Below are positions 12,027-21,987 of a stretch of 64,000 nt of DNA, piece after piece (positions within the stretch are counted from its first letter, which is position 1; each line of letters starts with the position of its first letter). Source of the stretch: Pestalotiopsis fici W106-1 (lineage: Eukaryota > Ascomycota > Sordariomycetes > Amphisphaeriales > Sporocadaceae); the NCBI RefSeq assembly GCF_000516985.1, contig NW_006917102.1, positions 1,024,643 through 1,088,642 of the forward strand, given 5' to 3'. The position numbers and the translations under genes are program-made. The notes beneath the pieces are model-generated. The model worked only from the letters and a program-made list of their open reading frames with translations, was not told the origin of the DNA and did not search any database.

Positions 12027-12773
12027 TTATTTCATTATACAGTCCAAATCATGACGTATTGCTTCAAGATACATGAATAGCATGTGCCACTGGATGCTAG
12101 TTCCAAAGACCGAAAGCCGTGGGTACCTAGTCTGCCGAACAACAAAATGGAGTAGCACCTCAAGTCGACCACCAAGAGCATCAAGACCACCATTGCCAGT
12201 GTTTCCAAGATGATTGCGTCTAACATTTCTGTAAACCTCTTCGCTAGGACGAGCTCGAATGTCCATGTGCAGCCACGTCGATTCCTGGGCGTCGCGATTG
12301 GAATACCGCCAGGTCTTCGTTTTCTTCGTTTGCAAGACCCTCGCGAAGAGACTTGAGATGAAATGTTCCCTTTCGAGCCCATATAAAGTTAGTCACTAGT
12401 GATGTGATGAAAAGCCCAGATCATACGGAGTTGGGTTATATCAAGGAGTCTGACACACACTCTGAGTTCACAGTACTCACGTTTTAAACCATCTTGTCAA
12501 GGTGACATCAGGCCGCTCGGTCTTCTTGGTGCAATGTACTGTTTGCAATAAGACAGAAAAAGCCACCACGGCAGCGAGGCTAGTAATGTCCAATGACTCG
12601 GTGCCCTGTATATCTTCCTTGAACCGCCGCTTATAATACTTGAGTCGATCCTGCCAATCATGGCCTGGGATCGTCCAGGTATCATGTGGCGTTGCCAGCC
12701 ACTGGTAGTTGCGAAGATTGTGCATCGCCGAGTCGCGCTGCTCGTTGATGGCTCGGTCACGCATGGTTTCCAT
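12027..12773 (-). CDS. Orphan two-exon protein, 211 aa
   Basis: The exons are 12773-12481 and 12369-12027. The 111-nt intron has a GTGAGT donor and a GACTAAC branch point before AAAG. Joining gives a smooth frame through TRWFKTEHFISSLFARV. In-frame stops lie upstream of the ATG, so METMRDRAINEQRDSAMHNL is the first possible start, unless an upstream exon exists. Features are a polar Trp/Arg-rich N-terminal part (TWTIPGHDWQDRLKYYKRRF), one moderately hydrophobic stretch (SLAAVVAFSVLLQTV) and a second near the C-terminus (SIQWHMLFMYLEAI). No family is recognised. It is convergent with the sedolisin gene, 149 bp away. Confidence 0.6.
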
Positions 12774-13134
12774 GTGTGCCTTGACCTCAGCCTGATATCG
12801 AATGGGCTGATGATGGTGACATGTCCATGATGGCTATCCAAGTATATAGAAAGAAGAAAAATGTTGTTGATGTGAAAAGGCTTTGAGGAAAGAATTTTAA
12901 GCTGGAGATTAAATAGGTAAACAAAGAAAAGCACTAAAGGTTGATCCTGCTAGAAATTCTCTCTCTTTCCCTCGCTATGAGATGATTTAGCTAGGAAAGT
13001 GCAACACATCGATCTCTCCTGCCTGTCGTAATACCCGTGGCCGGACTCATGAGGCGGGCACGCGAAGGCATTTCCACCGAGCCATGAACAAATTGGGTGT
13101 ACTTTCCCTTAATTCACGTCGTGTGCATTGGTAA
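12774..13134. other. Short spacer, no gene seen
   Basis: This is the 5' flank of the minus-strand orphan at 12027-12773 and the left margin of the RING/proline-repeat locus. No supported feature is seen. Confidence 0.4.
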
Positions 13135-13440
13135 TATGCCTTCGATTCCGACTCTGAAGCCGAGGACGATGAAGGCCGGCCTGGGCATTACATCAGCCGT
13201 GACAGGGTTTACTTTCGCCGCAATGCACGCCTTTACATGCTCGAGGATGCCGACGACCTCGATAGAATCACTTCGCCTGCAATTTTGAGGTATTAGCAGA
13301 GCCTCATTATGAACTACGAAGAGATTCTTTCGGAATTTGTCTACGGCACTAGTCAACAGCGGGGAGCATGGCTCCATCGTGGTCCTACTGGCAACGAGCC
13401 ACCATATCCTCTCCCTATCCGGGAGCCGCGGCCTTACCCG
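13135..13440 (+). pseudogene. Coding fragment with in-frame stops
   Basis: One forward frame reads a strongly coding-like segment (starting YAFDSDSEAEDDEGRPGHYI, then RDRVYFRRNARLYMLEDADD), bounded by TAA at 13132 and TAG at 13294. Beyond the TAG the same frame continues with MNYEEILSEFVYG and a GNEPPYPLPIREPRPYP stretch. The latter resembles PGNERIPYDPDLRPSH in the neighbouring plus-strand gene at 14.2 kb. No in-frame ATG precedes the first segment. Either short introns remove the stops or this is a broken relative of the neighbouring genes. No function can be given. Confidence 0.4.
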
Positions 13441-13957
13441 GCTCCCATAGTGGTACCTTCCTCGGGAGGACCGCCCACAGCAGGAGTCGTGGATGCAGAA
13501 GAAGATTGTGGTGGTGGTGAACCGCCCACAACAGGAGTCGTAGATGCAGAAGGAGATTGTGGTGGTGGTGAACCGCCCACAGCAGCAGTAGTTGATTCAC
13601 TTGGCTCAGAATCGGCTCGGGAATCGGCTCGGGAAGGAGGCTGAAATTGGTAAAAATTAATACCTAAGCATAAAAAAGCCAAATATTGCAAACTTACCTT
13701 TGCATTAATATCGTGGCGACAAATTGGGCAGCGCCCATCCGTTTCTAGCCATCGAATATTACACTCGGAAACCGAATGGCGACAAGGAAGATGTATATAA
13801 ATATATCTTTCATATCTCTCTTGGCAAATAGTACAAAACCCTTCCGAATTTGAAGAAGGTAAAGAAGAACGGGGGAGGGTAGCCACAATAGCAGTAAGAA
13901 GTCCAGGTATCGGAGACGAACATGTAGGGGAGGATGGTGTAGGCCCAACTTCTCTAT
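13434..13957 (-). CDS. RING-type zinc finger protein with Pro/Gly repeats (5' end unresolved)
   Basis: The frame reads CTIC-QERYERYIYIHLP-CRH-SVSEC-NIRWLETDGR-CPIC, a RING finger typical of E3 ubiquitin ligases. The loop is one residue short and lacks the fifth metal ligand (normally C-x-H-x2-[CH]-x2-C), so zinc binding may be impaired. A 57-nt intron (13641-13697; GTAAGT...TTTCAG), a multiple of three, follows shortly after CPIC. The second exon encodes three 17-residue repeats of the type VGGSPPPQSPSASTTP and ends at TAA 13434. No ATG is found in frame back to the stop near 13960, so an upstream exon is missing or the gene is dead. It is head-to-head with the plus-strand frame at 13.96-14.64 kb. 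Confidence 0.5.
13470..13595. repeat. 51-bp coding minisatellite, about 2.5 copies
   Basis: The sequence ACCGCCCACA recurs at 13470, 13521 and 13572, a period of exactly 51 bp. On the minus strand it encodes the Val-Gly-Gly-Ser-Pro-Pro repeat of the RING protein. Confidence 0.9.
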
Positions 13958-13961
13958 CCCA

Positions 13962-14638
13962 GCAGCGTCAATCCACGACTCCACAATATCGATCTCCTGT
14001 AATCGCTAATGGTAGTTTTTCCCGGCCACCCTTATCAGCATCAGCACCTTTACGTCTTTTGTTTCACCAAAATCGATCGATTCCTGCTATAAGCGGTCCT
14101 CCACCATCAACCACTGCTGCTACAGGCGGTTCACTATCACCAACCACTGCTCCTATAAGGACCTTTGCCAATACACCCCCACATTTATGGCATACTGAGC
14201 CTGGTTGGGTTCCTTACAACCAGCGACGTCCAGGAAATGAGCGAATCCCATATGATCCTGACTTACGCCCTTCTCATCAGGATTCCAATCCCCAACAGAC
14301 GTCACAACCGTCTATAGGAGGCATGCCACCACAATCTCCTCCCAGTCGTGAGTCCAGTCCCCAACAGACGTCACAACCGTCTGTGGGAGGCATAAGGGAT
14401 ATCGTTGTGCTTTTTCCCGCACCATTAATACTCCTTTTCTCTTTCTTTTCTCTTTTTCTTTTCTCTTTTTTATCGGGGTGCTTTGGTAGGTTTCCGCCTT
14501 CGATCTATAAGAGTTTTCTTAAATCTCTTTACAGGAAAAGCCGCTGCATTCTTGGAAATTTTTCGGCCGCCACTGCCAGAACATCAATTCTGGCCTTGGA
14601 TGCGGTACAGGAAAATTTTGGCGGATAGCTACAGGTAG
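13962..14638 (+). CDS. Pro-rich repeat protein with C-terminal membrane segment (5' end unresolved)
   Basis: The frame is open from about 13.80 kb, and convincing coding sequence starts near 13962. The second exon is 14535-14638. The intron 14486-14534 (49 nt, GTAGGT...TTTACAG) keeps phase and yields a C-terminus of FRPPLPEHQFWPWMRYRKIL, which no single frame shows. Upstream lie a Pro/Gln-rich region with a 69-bp repeat (NPQQTSQPSIGG, then SPQQTSQPSVGG) and a very hydrophobic stretch (VVLFPAPLILLFSFFSLFLF) that could be a membrane anchor. No in-frame ATG is found in the open part, so a 5' exon is missing from the model. Function is unknown; repeat style and position tie it to the RING gene on the other strand. 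Confidence 0.45.
14290..14390 (+). repeat. 69-bp coding repeat, two partial copies
   Basis: CCCCAACAGACGTCACAACC occurs at 14290 and again at 14359, 69 bp apart, in phase with the Pro-rich protein frame. Confidence 0.85.
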
Positions 14639-16341
14639 GGGTTCAAGTGGCGATTCTTTCACGAACCTGTCTGGTAACATTGAAGTCTTACGGACCACAG
14701 ACACAGTAGTATGCCTGAGTCCTAGGCCGACTCTTGCCTGAAAACATGTGCCACGCTTCCTAGAGATCCTACTCTTCCGCCTACTTCCTTCCGCGCTGGG
14801 CATCCCGAGAAAATTGAACTGTTGCAAAACCGACAACAGCTGTCGATTTCATTGTCGAAAAGACCACCAAGGTGAATTTGTGGTCAGATCAGTTTCGCTC
14901 CGCGCTACAGACAAATGCCTTTTGCAATTTGTTTGCCCTCATTCAAGGCCGCACGATGTATAAGAAGTAACGGGGATCCAGATTCAATTACAGAAGCACA
15001 ATGGACTTGAACATAGTAGCCTTTGGACAGATACAAAGTTCACCAAAGGGCAATTCTGACACAAAAATCTGACTCGCTATCTGATCTTGGACTATGGAGC
15101 AAAGATGCATGGTCACAAAATGGCTTTATAGTTGCTCGAGTATTTGTGCGTAGTTGAGACATGAACTACTGGAGTACCCTAAAAGTCGTACAAGAACCAT
15201 TCCAAGCTACATGGCAGTAAAAAGATATTTTGTTGAAACGCATATATACATTGTCACCCAAACCTTCTACAACTAAACATGATAGTACATCATCGCATCA
15301 GCGTAGACTCTATGATCCACGGTTGTGGTTACCCGCATCACGTGGATTGTTTTTCGATCTAGTGGCCTGGTTCTCTGTTTTAAAACTTGGGGTCGGTTGT
15401 GGTTTTCCCCCATTCTCCGCAGATCGCATCTAGTTGCCCGCACGAAACGGGAATCTAGCCAGCCCACCTCAAAGTACGGGATATACATCTGCTTACATGA
15501 GCTTCGCTTATTCTACCCCGGATTTTGTGATGTAATCACGCCTGCAGACCCCGTATACCCCAGATCTGCCGCGTTTGGACAGCACACACTCGAGACCATT
15601 CCAGGGCTTGACTCGCCTTGACAGCAACGAGTTCCTGACAGAATTGTCTGGAATCAAATGGTATTTGCTATCCGCACATCGAGACTTCCCTGGATTACAC
15701 TGAAAGCACATGTCCATGTCGTTGGTGAGGAAGTATGACCAGCTAGCCATCCATTAATGGGCTAATAGGCTTCAACCAATGTACGACTAATCGCCAAAGT
15801 GATGGGCAACCTGGAGATTCCGAAATGAGCTAGTTGTAAGCAACTCTTCGATGATAGGCTCAGAGGCAGAGACAGGCAGAGACTATGTTCGGGTTGTCCG
15901 CCCTCAGCTCTACTGTTCCCCACGCTGCCGTTGACTAGGAGGTAGTCAAGCGTAACCTTGTCCGTGTTGTTCATACCTGTCCCACGGCTCTGGATCTTCA
16001 TCACCGAGAGGAGATGATACACAGGACTAATAGTATTTTTGAGTTTGAAAATGCCTGAAATGATCCTCTGTGATGCATTCCCACGTATCAGGTCCCATAC
16101 ACTGCATACCAACTTTGACCGCCCAGCCTTTCAGCTCCCCAGATTCTAGACGACCCTGACATTGCAGATGCATAATTAATTGCATGGATTTCTATTAGTC
16201 CGAACTGCAACTATTAAGAACCTGGCCATGCTCGGCAGATTTTCTTTGTTACACCTATAGATCTCACGGAAGCTCCACTTCCTCTTCCTGTCATACTACG
16301 ATCTTTTCTCGACTTGTTGCCTTTCTCAATTATTCTTTACC
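14639..16341. other. 1.7-kb spacer before the TRI12 transporter
   Basis: Several frames of 60-116 codons exist on both strands (for example 15508-15750 and 15762-16112 minus). None has a domain, a signal peptide or consistent splice sites. It is treated as intergenic plus the promoter of the transporter. Confidence 0.4.
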
Positions 16342-18606
16342 ATGTCTTCTGACGAATATACTGGTTCCAACCATGAATCACCCGAATCCAAGATCTCTCC
16401 AAGCCAGCACGTGGACAAAGATGGCCACGAACTGACACAAATCGAGACGGCGGCCACGGAAATCAGGCGAAATGCATTGAAGGTAGTCCATACCGACGGG
16501 ACAGTCAATTATGTCGATAACAAGGCTGTGGGCGGCGATGCCGCAGAGATGCCCGAAGGATATTTCAGAAGCGCACAGTTTATTGGAACGGTTGTGGTAA
16601 GTTGAACAAGTTTTGCAATACCATTACATGCAAGGTCTTGACTGAACTCCTGTTACTAGGCCCAATGTCTTGCAAACAATGTTGCTTACCTGGGTTGGGT
16701 CTTGCCTGCCAATACTCTGTGAGTTTTTTTGTTTTTTTTTTTAAGCAAGGCCAAGACACATCTGGACAATGTATGTCCTCAAGCTGACCTGTATCCTCTC
16801 AAGCACTCTGATCAACGCCGACCTCGGAAATTCTGCAGACATCAACTGGGTCGCAACGGTATGGACCCTCGGTACTTCCATTGGCTTCCTCCTCGTCGGT
16901 CGCATCAGCGATATCTTTGGGCGGCGCGACATGGTACTGGGCACTGGGGTCCTAGGCCTCATTGGGTGTATTATTGGCTCATGCGCGCAGTCCGTGGGCA
17001 TGCTCATTGCTGCCAACTTTTGCACTGGTATTGCCGCTGCCGGGCAGCTGTCCTTTGGTATCGTGTTGGGCGAACTGGTCCCGAACCGAATGAGAGGACC
17101 AATCGTTACACTCGTCTTCATGTCCTCGGCGCCCTTTGCCATTTTCGGACCCATCATTGCCAGGCTCTTCATCGAGAACACCTCCTCGCGTTGGCGATGG
17201 TCTTACTACCTGGGTGACATCTTTTCCGTTCTGGCCTTGGTTCTATACTATTTCCTCTATCATCCGCCCACCTACGATCAGCTTCATGTCAATGGCAAGA
17301 CCAAGATGCAGCAGCTAAAGCAACTCGATTACGTCGGCATGTTTCTATTTGTTGCAGGATGTGTATTGTTCTTAGTTGGACTTTCCGTAAGATCATTCTC
17401 GGGATGCTCTCATTATCACGAGTAGATGACTGACGATATGTGCAGTGGGGAGGCGTCACCTACCCCTGGGCAAGCGCGCAGACTCTTTGCACACTGCTTT
17501 TCGGCATATTCACACTGGCAGCATTTGCATTTTATGGTAAGATCTTCTTCTTCTTGAGTATCGGGAAATCCATTCTGACATGTTTTACAGAGGCATACTT
17601 TTGCAAAGTGCAGCCTTTGATGCCGCCACGTCTATTCAAGAACACTGGCTTTGTCGCCATTGTGGGCATCGCGACCGTCGGAGCCATGGTCTACTATTCC
17701 TTCACGGTCATCTGGCCCACCTTGATCTCTTCCATCTACACGACCGACTCGATTCAAATTGGACTACAAAGCTCAGTTGTTGGAGGCGGTATTCTCGCTG
17801 GTCAGGTACTAGGAGGTCTCGCCATCTCATTTGTGCCCAAGGTCAAAGTTCAAACTATTATCGCATCAGTATTATCCTTTGCTTTGATCACGTCCCTGGT
17901 TTCCCTAGACAAGGATAGGTGGGCGGCAACTATTGGTATCGGGACCTGCGCCCTGGTTGCTATCGGTTTCAGTACGTATTACACAGTCTTTCTTTTTGAC
18001 CAGATGCATACCTGTGTTGCAGCAATACTCACACTTGTCATCCAGTCGACAACATTTCGTTCCCCGGAGTCACTCTGGTCCTCGAGCCACAAGACATTGG
18101 CCTAGCTACCGGAGTTATGGGGTCCATCAGAGCGCTTGGGGGCGCCGTCGCCCAAGCCTTGTACGTCTCTGTGCTCAACAACAAGCTCAACGACTACATC
18201 CCGGCATACGTATCGCCCGCCGCAACCGAGGCCGGACTTCCGCAGACGTCCCTGGCGCAACTGTTTGCCGATATCAACACTGGCGGGACATTTTCCGAGG
18301 TGCCCGGCATAACGAATACGATTATAGCTGCCGTTGGCGACGCTGTGGTTCGAGCATATACCGACGCCTTTAAGGTTGTGTTCTGTAAGTTTCCAGAGAA
18401 AAGAGGAACTGAAAGGAATCCAGAGCTAACGCGTCTTTAACCCCCAAGACTGTACCATCCCTTTCTCAATCCTGCTCATCATTTCGTCCGTCTTTGTACC
18501 AAACATGGAAAAGTTCCTCGGTAGCAACGTTGCGAGGAGGCTGCAGACTGATCGGACAGCCCGGAAAGAAAACAGTGAAAAGACGGCTCGTGCGGCCGAA
18601 GTCTAA
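16342..18606 (+). CDS. MFS transporter, TRI12 / siderophore-type efflux family
   Basis: Seven exons (16342-16596, 16660-16718, 16804-17386, 17446-17536, 17591-17971, 18046-18384, 18449-18606) give 621 aa, a usual length for this 14-TM family. All introns start with GT and end with AG and keep phase; the second contains a T-rich run. After a cytosolic N-terminus of about 85 residues come AQCLANNVAYLGWVLPANTL and TLINADLGNSADINWV, characteristic of TRI12-like carriers. Then comes the MFS loop signature GRISDIFGRRD. Later exons read SFPGVTLVLEPQDIGLATGV, typical of TM11-12. Relatives export trichothecenes or import siderophores. No biosynthetic gene lies next to it, so the substrate is open. It is convergent with the small secreted protein gene. 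Confidence 0.9.
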
Positions 18607-19022
18607 GGAATGCTAAGATCTCGGACAGATGCTGGGAAAACACAGGATGCGATACACGATTCCATACAGTGCATCAGATAGTAGACAGTCTAAACACACG
18701 AGATATCTGTAGAACGATATTATGGCAGCCACACAAAAGATTTGTTATTGTAGCTTTTCTCTCCCATTGACAAGTACTGAGATTATCGACCAAGAGAATC
18801 CTATGCATCTCCTCGATATCGCTTGCTCCAAACTCCAATAATGAGATCCGATAGTCTCTCTTCATTACAAGTTGACATAAAAAAAACACGTCTTCTTCTT
18901 ACACAAACTTTTGAATACGAGTGTTCTTGCCATCCCGTCAAATTCCCAGCGCCTCATACATGACCATAATCATGACCCATGGGGCTACGGCCCCGACTTC
19001 ATATCGACCAGACACATTACAT
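18607..19022. other. Convergent spacer
   Basis: This is the 3' flank of the transporter and of the secreted-protein gene. No gene is seen in it. Confidence 0.5.
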
Positions 19023-19809
19023 CTACTCGCAGAAAAAGTCAAATTCGGCATTGGAGCTCGTCAAAGTAGCAAAGCTGGTGGTCGTGGCTGTTGTAGCGGC
19101 TTCCTTGCATTCAGCTGATCGGTCAATCAGCACACTTTCTGATGTCTCCTTGCAAGCCTCACAGGAACCGGGCAGGAGGGCCAACGGATATGGAACCTAC
19201 TATTCTGCTGGTCACAGTCGCCGACCTCTAGCGAACCCCCTTGCTGGCTATTGGCAATGTCTGCGCATGCATTCTTCTGGTTGTCGCAGGAACGCTGCGC
19301 GGCAGTGTTGAAATCCGGCTATCCAGGATGGGCGGCGTGTCAGCCCTGTCGACTCTCTTTTCAAAGGAGGGAAACCATCAAAAAGTTGGGGAAAACTTAC
19401 AAAGGTATCCCCATCAACCTCGAAAGGTCGATCGGTGTCACTTGATTGGGTAATCTGGCACGGTGAACTTTCTCAGCCTCATTCTTTCTGGCAAAACCCG
19501 CCCTATTTCCCAACTACTCAACGTCTTCAAGGGGTATGAAGATCTACTCACTGGTGAAGCTGAAGCACCGCCCAAAGCTCCGCTAAAGGTCTACCTCCAA
19601 GGTCAGCATGTAATCGAGAGAAAAAAAAGTCGGATTCGTTCAACGGCAGGCTTGTAACATACCTGAAGATTCGTCGAGGCCTGCCTCGGGAACAGCCCCA
19701 ATCCGAAATCTCTCCTGACGTCGTCGAGAAACTCAGCGCCGCCGGCCGCGGTGCCACTGACCAACAACGAGAGCAGCGTCGCCACGACGAATCGTCCTGT
19801 GCACTTCAT
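19023..19809 (-). CDS. Small secreted Cys protein, five exons, 149 aa
   Basis: The exons are 19809-19663, 19590-19552, 19454-19401, 19318-19201 and 19114-19023; the introns are 72, 97, 82 and 86 nt, and all phases match. Exon 1 has a signal peptide (MKCTGRFVVATLLSLLVSGT) and ends PRQASTNLQ. The joined mature protein reads TFSGALGGASASP, then ITQSSDTDRPFEVDGDTF, then PDFNTAAQRSCDNQKNACAD, then GDCDQQNTECKEA, ending TLTSSNAEFDFFCE. The SCDNQKNACAD...GDCDQQN pattern recurs, as I recall it, in a family of small secreted proteins of moulds with no assigned activity. There are five Cys after the signal peptide. The exons are too short to stand out as open frames, so a simple ORF scan misses this gene. 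It may be an extracellular or effector-like protein; the role is unknown. Confidence 0.82.
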
Positions 19810-21126
19810 GGCTGGGCCAACGATGAAGAGAGGAGAAAATTAGGAATGTAGATGTAAGTATTGTTCAGCCGTTGATCATGTGAACCTTTGTCTTCAAAAG
19901 CCGGATACGAAAGCCTGCCTCAACTTTGGACGAAGCGGCGCCTTGAAGCTAGTACAATCAATGGGTATCCCCGTTATTTGAGAGGGGAAGATAGCAGCTT
20001 TCGTTCTTGTTGGTTGGTGATACTTCTAGCACCAGGTCGGTCTTGTGGACGCCAAAAGGGTGAGATATCAGAGTAATTCAACGCAGTACAGAGCAACTCG
20101 TCCTCCTTCTCAATCCTATGGAGTTTGCTGCTGAATGTGCGATAGTGGCCGAAAGTTGAGGCTATACTGCAAATGTGGGATACTCCAATCGGGTGGAGCC
20201 AACTTTTGATTTCGAACGACGGCGAATCGTGTCAAGTCGCAAGAGTCGCGCGTCAACGAGCCACAATTCTGGTTATAATTATTGATTGAATGAGGAAAAT
20301 ACACAATTGTAGAAACAGGTCATCCCTCCTTGAAATCCAGAAATTCTGTCATTCAACAGTCTCACGCATTTCGCTCGACCTTTTCGATCGCCAGTTTGCG
20401 GCCACAACATGAAACGATCCTGAGACGCTTCTCCTAACCGAGGACAACAGCCAATCATGTGAGAGTTGCCCTCTCACGCGGGATGGTGTCACATTATATA
20501 AATACTTGCCTACATATTTCAAGTCTAGATGCACACTTGGCAGCACGGTAAAAGTTTGATGATTTGACTTTTCATGTTCATGTCACATGTACTTGGGAAC
20601 GTGTCCGGCAAAACGGCCGTGCATTCGTCTTTAAATTGGCACATTTCCACTTCATAAGATTCTTAATAAACAGCATACTGCATATTCTGCAGCACAATAC
20701 AATTGCTTGAGAGAGGCTCTATCTACAGAAAGAAGAAAAAAAAAGAACATGGGGGGAAAATGAAGAAATTGGTATTATTAAGTTGTCGACATCCTATCCA
20801 GGGCAATGCATTCGCTATGTCAGTAGATCATGGCAACTAGTGCCAAGATGCACTCTGATATGCTTCATGAGCCCGCTCATCCTCGAAGCTCAGATGGACT
20901 GTTGCTGGGCCGCCAACCTCCAAGAAATGCGCAAAATGATCCGAATTTTTCTATCTGCAAAGGTCTTTTTCGAAACTCCCGAATACTGGGGGGTATGCAA
21001 AGTTCCACCAACTCCTAGATGCGCCGGCTGTAAAGCGATTCCGAGGCCAGGCGACAAATGCCATGCTACCTGCCGTGAGCGTTCGTGTCTCCATATCAAT
21101 GTGACATGTCATCCACCTCCCCTGAC
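19810..21126. other. 1.3-kb spacer, no gene seen
   Basis: It contains the 5' flank of the small secreted gene and the 3' flank of the Mid2-like gene. A 115-codon frame at 20783-21130 (+) looks like chance. Confidence 0.4.
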
Positions 21127-21987
21127 TTAGAAGTTGGTTCCAGTGTTGCTTTGGGTCGGGGCGTGGTACGACTCGAGCGTGCTCTGGAAGGGGCTGCGGC
21201 CGGTCATGCTGCCACTAGCTTCGCTCTTCTCCGGGCCGCTGTTGAACTGGCTGGTACCGGTGGTGTAGTTGACCAACTCCTCGTTGTCGTCGCCTGATCT
21301 TCTGCGGCGGAGACGCCAGAAAAGAACACCAGCCACGGCGAGAATAATGGCACCGCCGACACCAACCGTGACACCAATAATGGTGGCCCTTGTTGAGCTG
21401 CTCATGCTGGCGTTGCTGCTGTTGTCGCTGGATGACTGAGAGATGCTAGCGGTGGGAGTAATGACGGATGAACTAGAGCTAGTCACGACATCACCGTTGG
21501 AGTTGGTCACAGTTAGAATAATGACAGAGGTGTACGGTGTGGCAGAGGTGGTAGACTCGGAGCTCGAACCGTCAGTCGTAGTCGCGCTGGTAGTAGTAGG
21601 GCTGCTGCCGCCATCACTGGTAGACGTCGGGGTGTCATCGGCCGTGGTCGTTGCCTGGTTGTTCTGAGAGGTGGTGGTTGCCGAAGTAGGGGTTGTGTGG
21701 GCGGTGGTGGCAGACGATGTAGTTGTGGGAGTATCGTCAGCGGTGGTGGTAGTCTCGGCGGCGGAGGAGGATGTTGTCTGAGCAGCGGCGCTGGTTGTCT
21801 TGGTGCTGGTGGTCTTCTCTGAAGATGACGAAGACGTTGTGTCGTCCAGGCCAAGCAAGTCTCTCGCGATAACCTCAACCTTGGCACTGCCAATCATGCC
21901 AAAAGCGCTGTCCAGCCAAGCAGCCTGGGTAAAGGTGATGACCGACAAGGCCACCAAGAGGAGGTGAGCCAATCGTGTCGAGTACAT
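21127..21987 (-). CDS. Mid2/WSC-like single-pass surface protein
   Basis: Single exon, 286 aa, starting at the ATG at 21987 (the frame is open further upstream, but only this start gives a signal peptide, MYSTRLAHLLLVALSVITFT). Residues about 50-195 are almost all Ser/Thr with Pro and Ala and are expected to be heavily O-mannosylated. One transmembrane helix follows (ATIIGVTVGVGGAIILAVAG). It is flanked by RLRRRR and a 60-residue cytosolic tail rich in Ser, Gly and Asn. This layout is that of cell-wall stress sensors of the Mid2/Wsc type that feed the cell-integrity pathway, but no WSC Cys domain is present. Assignment is by architecture only. Confidence 0.75.
   Translation of the reverse strand: MYSTRLAHLLLVALSVITFTQAAWLDSAFGMIGSAKVEVIARDLLGLDDTTSSSSSEKTTSTKTTSAAAQTTSSSAAETTTTADDTPTTTSSATTAHTTPTSATTTSQNNQATTTADDTPTSTSDGGSSPTTTSATTTDGSSSESTTSATPYTSVIILTVTNSNGDVVTSSSSSVITPTASISQSSSDNSSNASMSSSTRATIIGVTVGVGGAIILAVAGVLFWRLRRRRSGDDNEELVNYTTGTSQFNSGPEKSEASGSMTGRSPFQSTLESYHAPTQSNTGTNF

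Noticed and set aside
13745..13984. Leu-rich minus frame overlapping the RING finger
   Set aside because: It is an alternative frame of the same DNA. The CTIC...CPIC spacing makes the RING frame the credible one.
15508..16112. Two minus frames of 80 and 116 codons
   Set aside because: They have no signal peptide or Cys pattern typical of secreted proteins, and no splice logic joins them.
20783..21130. 115-codon Cys-containing plus frame
   Set aside because: It has no signal peptide, overlaps the end of the Mid2-like gene, and has a composition without support.
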